Of a stretch of DNA of 64,000 nt, positions 1 to 12,300 are shown piece by piece. The translations under genes and the position numbers were made by a program. Source of the DNA: Alentia gelatinosa (taxonomy: Eukaryota; Annelida; Polychaeta; Phyllodocida; Polynoidae); contig OX465589.1 in the NCBI GenBank assembly GCA_950022655.1, positions 25,411,626 through 25,475,625 of the forward strand, written 5' to 3'. The notes under the pieces are model-generated. The model did no database searches and had not been told where the DNA came from. It saw nothing but the letters and a program-made list of their open reading frames with translations. Within the stretch, counting starts at the first letter, position 1. Each line of letters opens with the position of its first letter.

Positions 1-305
1 CAAGATCAATCATCTGACGCGTGCATTATTATGTCCATTTATTTTGGCGCATGCTGTGTGACTTATTTGTATTACGTTTCATATGATAATGCATTGAATC
101 TTTTTCCAGAAAGAAGTGTAGTTTTTTCTTTTTTTCGCATCAATATATTGTAATACAAGCTTAAAGATATCTAAATATTGAATATCCGATTTTGGTTTTA
201 TTAACTCAAACTAAGAAATATATATTTACTGAATCATAATTTCACTTCTAAACATATGTTTGTTGCTGTATGTTAAATTGAATTTTTACATTGCTCAATT
301 TGCAG

Positions 306-330
306 TTGAAGAAACACAAGCTCAAATGCA
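306..330 (+). CDS. Small linker exon, 25 nt
   Basis: AG-bounded exon followed by a strong donor (GTAAGT). It begins in phase 1 and ends with CA, which joins a G at 720 to make a Gln codon. It reads EETQAQM and is Glu/Gln-rich. It is the first exon seen. Positions 1-305 before it look like intron. Support comes from the phase match to the next exon only. Confidence 0.6.
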
Positions 331-3300
331 GTAAGTCTTGGTAACATTCCGATCTTGTATGGAAATAAGGTCTCTTAATTTCAATTCATTTGTTGTCTCC
401 AATTGTAAAACATCACTTAATGTCAATATATAGGTAAATGATACTTTTGGGGGAAGATCTGAGCATTTAGATGAATTTGTCTTTAATGAAGCTCAATTTA
501 TTCCTTAGGACAGACACATGTCATAGCACCCTCAGGACTATTCCAGAAAGACTAATATTATTGCTATTACATCAATATGAAAGAGGACCTAAATGTATAC
601 TCTATAGATACCTCCCATATATACTACCTGCAGTCTAAATACACATTTTGAAAATAAGATACTCAATCTTCTTTGGAAAAGTTGCAAGAAATCCCAAACT
701 TTCATTTCTATCTATTCAGGATCAGCGAGGATGTTACTGACTTCACCCAAGAAGTTACCATGCAGATGACAGAACAAGCTGAGTCCCTCATGACTGTTCA
801 AGGTAAGACAATGCTCTTCATAACTTACAGAGTGCGGTGTTCATTAAACCTAATCAGTACAATGTAGGCCAGTTTCCACGATTGGAATGTGTGTTTGTCC
901 TGAGCTATGGGGTTTAGATTGGGGTGAATTTGGTCAAACAGGAGAATTATAGCTTTAGGCTTGAATTTGGAGCATAGTATATGGGCAAGGGGGGAATATG
1001 TGTATAGGCGATAACCTACTGGCGTTAGTAAGTGATATCACCAAATCATTTGAATCATTGAAATATACATGCATAACAGTACAAAGATATATCATAAAAG
1101 GATATGCTAAAAGAATCTTTGATTTACAACAGTAGATCAACCAGCTTTAGACGTTAGGTATCCTCTGGAAAGAAAATTTTAAAATGTATTTTGGGAAAAC
1201 ACATTTAGGTCATTGTACTTCAATGAACCCAAATGAAGTCTACAGAAATAGAATAGGGAAACTGGCCAACAAGCAATGTGTAGTGGGAACATATAGAAAA
1301 GAAAGTTGACACTCAGTTGATATATCTAACAAGTATATCACAGCATGATTTATCGTTATTGATTTATTTAAACATTTTTATGCATCACCTTCCTTGAATA
1401 ATGCATGATTATTTAGCTGGTCTTGTAATTTTAAGCATTACTTTTTTGTTTGTATATTTTTGCATGTTTTTTGTGTGTTTTGCAAATATGTTCTGTGTGT
1501 GCCTCTTTCAGTGTGTGACAGAAACGGTGTATCACAAATTGAATCTCAACTTCATGAAGCAGAACTGAATACTCAAGGAGTTGAAAGTGATGACACTTCG
1601 TCAGAGGTTTCAGAGGAGGACATTGTAAAAAGGGACAGAAAATTGACAATTCCGCGTCTTAATCTACCTGAGGAAGATGATGAAGAAGATCTGCTTACAG
1701 AAGGTGAGCCCGTTGAACAGCCAGTTAAAGTCACTCCAGTTGTCTGGGAGAGTGAAAAGTCTGAGTCTTCCAGTGCATCTGATGAGGACGATGAAGAGAA
1801 TCTCAAGGAGGCCCCAACGGAACCTAAAGGTGTGAAGACGTATGAAAAATTCTCTAACAACGAAGAAGTTGATGGTTCGGGAAAGCCAATCATCACTGAG
1901 CGGTGGCAGAAGATTCGCATGACACGCTCAGAACCGTATGTCTACGAAACCACAAGCGTGGTGGTTGTTCCACATCCCACTGTCAAATCTGACCAACTGA
2001 GAGCAGAGCAGCTCAAACAGATGATTGTCACAGAGGAGGACTCAGAGGAGCTGGATGAAGACAACCAGGAGTACAGTGTGGGTGTGACCAGAGTCGAGCC
2101 TACCTTTGAAGTGACGCTCCGCCCGGACATGGTATTCAGTGAGGAACCACGCGGACTCGACCATCTTGCAGGACTCAAACTGGAAACAGACAAGGCATAC
2201 CGCACCGAAGAATCAGAGGTCATTGAAGAAATTGTCATGCAGACTAAAGTGCAGGAGGTGAAGACGATTAGGATGGAGATGAGCGCAATGGGGCATGTTT
2301 CCTTGGAGGAGCACACCGAACTCACTACTGATACTGACCTCAAGGAGCTGCGGAAGAGCCGGGAGAGACAGCAGAGCACAGTGACACATGCTGTAGCAGA
2401 ACCCCAGAACATTGACGACCTCGGCGCCGGTGCTGGTGACAGGCATTCAGGAGGAACAGCTCCCTCTGTGAGCACTCTTCCCGAGTTTGATGCCCTCTCC
2501 TCCCACTCCCACCTCAGCGGCTCCGAGTTAGCTGGCGAACACGGGAGTTACTTCATCGCCATCAGTACCTATGACCCGGAGTCAGATGAGGTCATGTCGC
2601 TGCATGAAGGAGAGAAGGTGGAGGTGCTCGATGACTCTCAGGATGACTGGTGGTTGGTCAAGAAGACTTTCAACGGCAAGGAGGGCTGGGTTCCCGGCAC
2701 CTACCTGAGAGCCAAGGAAGAATATATCCGCCTTGTTGAACGAGAACTGGCTAATGCCATTGAGGAAATACCAACAGAGCCAAGTAAGGATAAGGCTTCC
2801 TTTGCGCCTAAATTACACATTGGTCTTCTTATAAGATAACAACTATTTACATTCTTTTCATTTAATAAACTTAGGGAAATAGTGTTATGGACAAATTCAC
2901 GAAAGTTACAGACATCACTTTTGTACAATAGGGCAATAATCGCATTGATGTAGCATATTACAGTCATAATGATTTCTTCTATCATTTGTTTTCATTCTTT
3001 AGGTTAGGGATATATGAGAATTCCAGATCATAGGATATTCAAGTTACAAAACTACAGATAATCCAATTCTTTTTCATTATGATTTATGCACCATTACTTC
3101 TACGTCAGAACATTTTACATTCCTCTAGGAAGCATAGGTCTTTATTCTTCTCTGAATTAAATTATCTACAAGTTTAACTCTTTCTGTCCGAGCCTGAGTG
3201 GGGAGTGTGTGCACTATTGGACAAGGTGTAATACCACTATAAACCCTAAGGGGCGAGACTATCGCCGCAATAGCGTCTGTTTGTTGTATGGGTGTCACTT

Positions 3301-6300
3301 AGTAACCTGTAAATACAAGTTACTATAGTTACTTATCGAATGCTCACAGAGTATAATGATGAACATAGTATCCTTCAATTATTGTTAAAAAAAATGGTTT
3401 AAATCTTTTCATTATTTCTCATAAAACATAATGTCTGTGATGATGACACATAAACAAACATATTTTTAAACAATGCCTGGAGGCATTCCTCGTCCCCATC
3501 ATGGGAATGCCTCCAGGCATTGCTAGGACTGAAAGAGTTAGACTAAAGAAATCAATATTACTCATAGGAATCTCTTTCTAACAATTTAACATATTATGAT
3601 TAAGATAGAAATTTTCCACCATTACACATTTCTATCAGCTGACGGGGTCGACTTATCTTCGGAGACCTCGGAGCCCAAGGCACCAGAATTCACCCTACCC
3701 CTAAGTAGCCAGTGTGTCATCGATGGATGTCTTGCTCGACTAGAATGTAAAGTTATCGGAACTCCACGACCGGTCATTGTATGGTTCCGAGACTGTGTTC
3801 GCATCGAACCTGCCCCAGACTTTTTACAGTTCTACGACGACGACAATTTATGTTCACTGATAATCAAAGAGGTCTTTCCTGAGGACACTGGACGTTACAC
3901 GGTGATTGCTAAAAATCCAGCCGGCACCTCATCCTGTTCTGCTGAGCTTGTGGTACTTGAGGGTAAGACAGTTAAAAGAATTTGATTTGAGTTAAGAACA
4001 CTGATCGGGATTTGCACTGTGTTTTGTCCGACTAGCATGATAAGATGTTCATCTGGCATGTACTGCTTGCGTTTCTTTATTTGATACAATTGATGTATCC
4101 ACCTTTATTTGACGTTTCATTCAATAGACTCAAGCTAAACGACATATTCATTAAACTCCATTCACCAGGAATAATGCTACGTTATATTCAGAATATTGGA
4201 ATCTTTTATATATTCAAAAAGAACCTTATCTAAACATAATAATAGTGTGAAACCTATGCGCAGTTCTGTTAATTTAAGAATAAACGTATCTGACGAATCA
4301 GACCAGAATTCCTTTCCCGAGTGCGCAAGACTTTGAAAAGTAGATCAGAATCTTTTTTGGTTTCATAAATGTTATATGGTCACGTCAATTTCTGCAGCAC
4401 CTGAGGAGCCTAAGGATGAAGGCATTGCTCCTTCCATCATCACCAAGCCTAAGGCGCAGCAGGTTACAGAGGGTGAGACCGTCACCTTCGAGACAAAGTT
4501 CGTCGCCAGCCCCGCCCCGCAGGTAGGTCATATTAAGAGGGCAAACCGCAATGTTGCTCAATTCACGCTGGGTACAAGCAAAGACAAAAATATCAGGATC
4601 ATTTGTGTACCCCTTCATGGGATACCAAAAAGATCTCCAACCTAAAGTGTGTTTTTTTAATTGTGTTGAAGAAAGAAAGTGGCTAAAACTGTTATTTATT
4701 CTGTCTTGGGCGGTTTAGAGATTCGCCGATATCTTCGGAACGGTGCGGCCGTTCTTCATATGTTCTTCATATTTGGTACGATTATAGGTTATAAGGTATA
4801 AGGTAAGGTATACATATATGTATACCTTACTCGTGTCGAAATTTCATCATTTAATTCCTACGGGAAGTGAAGTTGTGCATTCTGTACGATATGTCCATAG
4901 ATGTCTTAGGTCTAAGACAGTTTGGGAGACAAATTTACTCACGTGACCTTACATTTGTCGTGACTATTGCACACTTCACACCGCCCTACGTGTCGTAGAG
5001 CGGCGATATGTCGCCCATCGCCGATTATGTCACGTCTATAGGACACGCAAACCTGGACGATGTCATTATCAACGATTGTCGTCACTGAAAAACAGGGCCC
5101 TGCAACGGAGATTCACTGCCGGGATACAAGCGTCCATAGGCCGCTAACATCGATACACACACCTGTGCGGCAGGGCCGGCCACACACAGTCCGTTGGCGG
5201 CAGTCGGAGGCACTCACTGCCGTCTAGACCGCCGTCAGCGTTCCGTTAAGACGGCAGACCTACCAAAGCCTTATATTAAATTCATATTTGATAATTTCTA
5301 CTCTCAGAGACTGAATCTAGTCTACTGCTTTGCTGAGGAAGAAGGGGATCTCCCAGTTCACTGAAATAGAACCATTTTATAAGGGTTTTATAGTTCCGAC
5401 TTTTTCCTCAGTCCCGTCTTGCATCCCTGATTTAGCAGGCATGATATTTCTCCGGAGGTTTCCGGCTTTCAGGATATATTGACATCCCAAGGGTCATTCT
5501 TGAGATTCATATAAATCCAAGGAGATAATAAATTAACATGAATCAAATGGAGTTTTAGATCTTAGCTGAGGCCAGAAATTAAATTCTAGAATAGCGAGAA
5601 ATAAAACAAAACCCGGAAATCGTTTTTGCGGATTTATTTGGTTATTTTCAAATCCCATGCCTGTCATAGAACCGAACCGATCTGATATGACCTTGTCAGG
5701 TGATACATCGTTAAATATCGCCTCAGGTGTCATGGAGCCACAACGACTTCATCATCGAGACGACGGAGGGCCGCTACGAAGTCGACGTCAAGCAGGACGA
5801 CACAACCTACCTGGTGACGTTACACGTCTATGACGTCACGCCGACAGACGCTGGCAGCTACCGGGTGGTAATCAGTAACGACTATGGTGAACTCAACATG
5901 TCCGTTTCTCTAATCGTGAACCGTAAGTTGGCCAGGACCAGTCGCTTCTCTCTTTTCAGTTCTAAACAATCACTGATCAGCACTTTCATAATAAAAAGAT
6001 ACGTGACTATCTTTTTTTTAATTTTTGCTTACCTATGGGTGACCATGGGCTACCAACTAGCTGCTGGTTCAGTAGGTAGTTATTTGGTAAATGCTCAGTC
6101 TGATTAATTGGTTTCCTCGCACGCTGAGGCACTCACTGGATGTAGGCCACTGTATTCATCAGAGATAGCAGCAGAGATTTTCAAAATCGGCCACGATATC
6201 GTGGGGCTGTTACCCCTGGTTGGATTGTTGTTGTTTACAGCAGGCAAGGTTTCTCACACTGTTACAATGTATCAGTCTCTGCTGAAAGCAACGACTCAGT

Positions 6301-9300
6301 CCTAGTCTTCACGTAGTTGAAATAGTCGCTGTTTGTGGTGGACCTATATGATCACTAACCCCAACGCCATTGACACACCGACAATTCATGATTAATCATA
6401 TTCAGTCCCATGTTGACAACCACATGGTGACGTCACATCTCGTGCTGTGACGTCACGACGAGGCCCCCTGGCGGCGGTGGTTGTGGACTTGGGGTGTTTG
6501 TTTACAGCAGCAGTAAGACCAGTGTCGCAAGGCCTGCTGGCAGCAAACGGCACTGCACCTTTCAGCGCCACTTTTCACCATGTCCTTCTTGTTGTCTGAA
6601 AGGGAAAATGCTCTCACTGATTTACCACGAGAGGGAGAGCTTGGCTCACATGACCCCAAGTGATTGTCCAAGGTTACGATTTAAACAGGAAAGTTCATAT
6701 GTGTTATGTAAAGAAATAGGAAAAAGCTGGAAGGGTATTCGGTTACTGGAAACTTTAACAACTGACCATGGAAATCGCCGGAGTCGAAGTTTGGATTTAG
6801 AATATCAAAATTGGATGTGATCATGCAAGATATGTACGAAGTTTGGATTAGGATATCAAAATTGGATGTGATCATGCAAGATATGTACGAAGTAACACTT
6901 AAAAGAAAATTATTACTATAGATAATGTTGATATCTAAATCTTATGCCACATTGAAAGCCCAGGACCTTTATATGAGTACAATATAATCCACAGCTTCAA
7001 TGTAGACTTTTCATAGGAAGTTCACGAGCGAAACTTTCTCTCTTAGGAATCTCTGAGCATTTTTCCGACCTTGCTATCAACAAATTAAAAACTCGCCTTG
7101 AGTTTGTAATGTTCTTCACATTATCCATTTGTTGCGTCCGATGTTATGCTGTTTATCCATTCATTTGCCGTCCAGTATTGTCAGATATATGTCGCCTGAC
7201 TATTTCTCTCGACAATAGTGTTTAAGTTCTAGACACACAATACTTTAGGTGGCACCGCACTTTCACAAGGGAAGTATTCTCGTGGATTACTTTAAAGTGT
7301 GTAAAAGTGTGGCGCAGTTAAGTTAGTTCAGTGCTACAGTTCAAAATATTAACTTCGTCATGTCTGAAATGTGATGGCTGCATTGCCTGAGGCTTAACAT
7401 TTTATTAATTTTTTAGATGATGCTATAGCTTACATCCTCTACACTTTCAATTGATGAACTTCAATATCCATCTTTTCTATTCTTTTTAATCCATTTCGCC
7501 AGTTCAATGTCTTTATCTTTTTCTTCAAATGTTATACTTTATATTTTTCATCAATTTAAACTTTGGAGTAATTGCACAAATTGCCATTAATTAGAATGTG
7601 CTTCTCATAGACATGTGCATGTATTTAACATACAAGCCAATTATGATGTCATAGATAATTGCTGTATGCATACTCATTAACCAAAACTGGTCCTAGTTAT
7701 TATCAAATACCATAACAAAGTTGCCAAACCATGGCACTAGATACAACATTCCGATTCTAGAATTTAGTGGCTAAGATTTCTAATATTTCTCGATTTTTGT
7801 TTATAGATGCAAAATTAAAAAACTACCATACTAATATCGTCAATCTCATGTAGGACACCTATTACATAGCTCTTTTGAAGTACTTGTATGAAAGATTGAA
7901 TTCAAGAATTCCTTCATATATTTGGTATGTGCGTATCTCTCGTATGCTTCTGTTGGCCAAAGGCCCTCTTTGTTGTCCTTCTTCATGTCTTTCCAATTCT
8001 TCTCCTATGGACCATGAACTCTATTTCCTCGTTAAGGTTAATCCCCACCGTTACCCCAACATAGAACGTGCACACTGCAGGGATTCTGTTCTGAGCATGG
8101 ATTATATCTATACCATTTGAATTTCCAGGATAAAGAGTTTTTATCAGACTAGTATTTATGTATGTTCAATGAAAAGATTACTTAAGTTTAGAGGGATTAT
8201 CTGTTACAGTTTACTCAAAATTACCAAATTGAAAAATCACGTAAAATATAGTGCTCAACTCATCTATGATAATGGTATATTACTGCAAGTATGTTTATGT
8301 TGTCAGACCTAAGTCGTGTTTAGAGGCAAATAAAAGTAGATTGTTCACAACATTGACATTGAACGTATGACACAGTATTTATCAAGACTGTTGTTTCTGC
8401 CAGGAGTATAATAAATAAATTCCTTTTCAGAAGCAGAGCAAGAGACAATTGAAATTCAGAAAACTCTGAAAACTACGCAAAAGTGAGTATGATCTTATGT
8501 CCCTCTACAGCAACCTGTTAGTCTTCGATATAGAACGTATGGAATGTGGACCAAGTTCATTTTCACTTTTTTGTTGTTGAAATAGATTATGAACAAGATA
8601 TCCTACGCAGAAAGATTTTTATTAACAGCTGATAATTAATACCTCTATAGACCTCGATCATGAGTCTGAAAGTATGTACTTCCACGTCATACATGTTACG
8701 AATCATTTCATTGATGGTACCTTGTAGAGTCCTACTAACAATACTACTCAGTCTGGCCATGAAGATTATGATTCCAGTAGTGCTTCCTGCGCTTGAGCTA
8801 ATGAAAAATTCCATATTGTGGCGGAATCTGTCATTAGATGGGATTTTTATTTATTTAGCTACCCATAAACAATACTCGTAATTGGCTAGATAATTAACAT
8901 CTAATATCCCAGAACGCTAGACCTTCTCTTCTCATCGATAGATTTCCGACTGTAGAGTCCATGGCTGGCAATAGGTGGTGCTACAGTTTACAGGCCTAAC
9001 ACGGGGTAAACATCCAAGCAAAGATAAAGTATTTGGATATCATGTGAATATGTCATGTAGATAATGAGTTTGGATATTTTGAGACAGGACATTTTTTCTG
9101 AATTCTGAATTCTGCCTTGCTACTCTCAATATTTTATCATCATCATTACAGTTATGCTTTACCCGTATTTGAACGTGCTTGTAAATTAGTACCGCCTGCT
9201 GGTATTCACATGTACAACATTCTAGGTGATGATTGTAAGTGGTAACGTTGGTAATTTCTTCATTTTCCACCCTATCAAACCTCCAGGAAAACCCCAGCTT

Positions 9301-12300
9301 CTAAAGAGCTTCAATCAGTCCCAGAACAAAGGGACTTTAGAAGTATTCTCAAACGTACAGACAAGTAAGTCGACCTAGAAGAACTAAGTCCATCAGCACT
9401 ATCACATATGTGCAGACTAAGTATCTACTGACCACATCTAAGTTGCGACAGGGTCTATTATACTTGGTGTAAAATAGTACAAGCAAACACGTCGATTTAC
9501 ATTTTTAACAGGCAGTGTTATATAGGGGGAGAAGGACGATCTAATCCATAATGAATTGTAGGGTGGATTCCGACACTATTTACAACGATAACACAAATCT
9601 CTTTAAACGTTTCTGTATATTTGAGAGTAAAAGCTTATTTTTCAAATAAAGGTTTTAATAACTATAATTCGTACAGAAACCCAAACTAATGCATAACTAC
9701 TCCATAGACTGACATAGATTACTAACACCGATCAAATATATATTTTTTCTTTTTGAGTGACAAAAATGTCTAAAGACATACTAAGCCTAGCTATCTTGGC
9801 TCTGGAGTTATAGACTAGATTTAAGGAAAAACTAACAATTCTGTGACATATCATAGGCCGAAGAAGCCTAACGTTTCATCACGCCCAGAAGTACATGACT
9901 TTCGACAACTTCTTAAAAAAAGGGACCGACCTAAGCAGTAAGTGATAGTAATTAAGGGAGGTTTTTGTGTGGTTTATCGCACTAACTTTCTTACACGACA
10001 AATTGTTTTATTTCGAATGTACTTGGATTATCTCTTCCTCCAGCATTCTCTTAAAGTGCACACACATCCTTTGACAACTGGAGTGGTATGGGAAATTGAT
10101 ATCGATGGATCAAAGTGATGCAGCAGGGCAAATGTTAAATGCCTCTCTGCATATTAATATGTATTGTGAGAATGCTGTATTAGGTCATTACTAACTTCAC
10201 TAATTATGTACTCTGCTAAACTGACATTCAGTAGATTAATTATTTACTCATCTGCTGGGTTATTTCTAGGTTATACAGTTTTTCATTTATTTTTTGTCTT
10301 TACTGTAAACAAAACTTTGATTTCAGCGCTGCAATTGATTTGACATTATACAGAGTTCATAATTTGTTGCATTGCTATTCGTTTCCTTTAGGCTGTGGAA
10401 TCTGGAAAGAGAACAGAACACGTTTCACAATTACTCTTATGTCGAAAAGACAAATATTTATACGAAATGTTGCCAAGTATACACGATGAATAACATGTAA
10501 CAAAAGGTGTTGTTGGTATTTTTCTTCTAGGAAGGAAACGACTGAAGAGACTGTTACCCTTGAGGTAAGAGATGGTATCCATAGTCCTGAAGTGCATGTA
10601 GCCTCCCCAACCCTTGTTGACGAGCCCTCATTGCAAGCTGAAACCTACCTTATGAGACCTCTCCAAGAAAAAGATAGCGAAGACAAGCCAACATCGCCAC
10701 GATCCCCACCAGCCAACCTGCAGGCTGAACAAAGAAGGAGCTCAACTTTTGCTGAGCAGCTTTTGGAGGAAATAAATGATGACAGTCTTGACAATTCACA
10801 CCTTGATGATTCACACTTGGATAATGACATGCACACTAGCTCTTTGGACGAGATTGTTGACGAGAGCGCAGAACTTGTTGATCAGTGGGCAATTAGTTCT
10901 GGGTTAATTAGTCAGTACGAGTCGAGCAGTTTCGACAAGACAGAGACACAAGAAGATGAGCTGGACTTTTCCCACTCTAAGAACCAAGACAGTGTTCAGC
11001 AGAGGGATGACACTGATGGAATAGTGTCTGGAAATTTACCTGAAACGAGCAAGGACCAGGTGAAGGAAGAACAACCTGAATCAAAGACTATTGATTCTAG
11101 TGATGAAGACTTCCTAGATTTTGATGTAGCCAGAGAAACCACGTATAGGTCTCCTAGCGGGACATTGGTCCACAAGGTGGAAGAAGACATGGAGCGGCTA
11201 GGAGATTCAGATTCTGCGTCCGACTCAGACACTCAAATCAAGACAGTAGGCAGGCAAGATTTCGAAAACGCATTGACCACAGAACCCGGGGTAAGTCTAC
11301 AGGTGGAAGTCAGTGAAAATAACACGGTGGACTTACAAAAACTTGATGAGGAATCTACCCGTGAAGGCACTCCCCAAACACAAGGGGAATCGATGCCAGA
11401 TGAACTAACTGAATTAACTGGGGCTGCCTCAGAGACAAGGTCTGAGAGTGAGGATGACGTGCATGATGACCGGAGAGTGGTTAAGCATGCGCCAAACCGA
11501 CCAGGTCGCCACTCTCGTTCTGCTGAGGTGTGTTCCTCTAACCCACTCATAAAGCTAATTCTCCATTCTTAACCCTAAGTGTGCAAATTACCATCATTTG
11601 GAATTATGCTTATCCATTTGTGTTAAATACTGCTTAGATAGTCATGCAACGTTGATTTATTATATAATGTAGCATAAATTTCACAATACTCCATTAACAA
11701 AATAAGCAACAAAAAGCCTGTACGCAAGTGCAGCAATTCATGTATATATGAAGTTCTGAATCATAATTCTCCTAATTATATACTAGCAAAATGTTTATAA
11801 CAATAACACAATCCATATTTGTAGTTGCATGTTGTTTGTAGTTAAACATGACATGTTACCGAGCTTTACCAAAATATTACGGCTATTATATGTAAGTACA
11901 ACTTGTACCTCATTACGTCAGTTAGACAAAAGTCCTTTATCTAGACTATTTCTGGGAAACAACCGAATATCTAAGGTTGCGTACAAGAAGGCCAGGTTCA
12001 AAACCTAAAAGTGAAAATTCTAAATTAAACCCTTGCTTTTATATTTCAAATCGTGTACCTCTTCTGCTATCATTTTACTATCACACATCAAGATAATTGA
12101 GATGTTAAATGTTTGAAGAAAACTTGCAATATTCATAAAAGTGCTAGTCTGAATGGACCAATAAGGAAGACTCGTATATTTGTGCCTATATCGCATTTGA
12201 CTGCATTTGCCCTTTGCATTGCAAAGTTGTTCACAGACATATCCTTAATTGTGTTATGCTCAACGTGTATCTGCGTCCTCACAGGGAGCGGCTGTGTTTG

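Noticed and set aside
1460..1511. ATG at 1460 as a start codon for the SH3 exon
   Set aside because: It lies in the polypyrimidine and acceptor region. The acceptor at 1511 continues the frame of the exon at 720, so 1460-1511 is intron.
6108..6305. Hydrophobic 65-codon open frame in the intron after Ig 2
   Set aside because: No suitable acceptor/donor pair in phase, no similarity to neighbours, and composition like surrounding intron.
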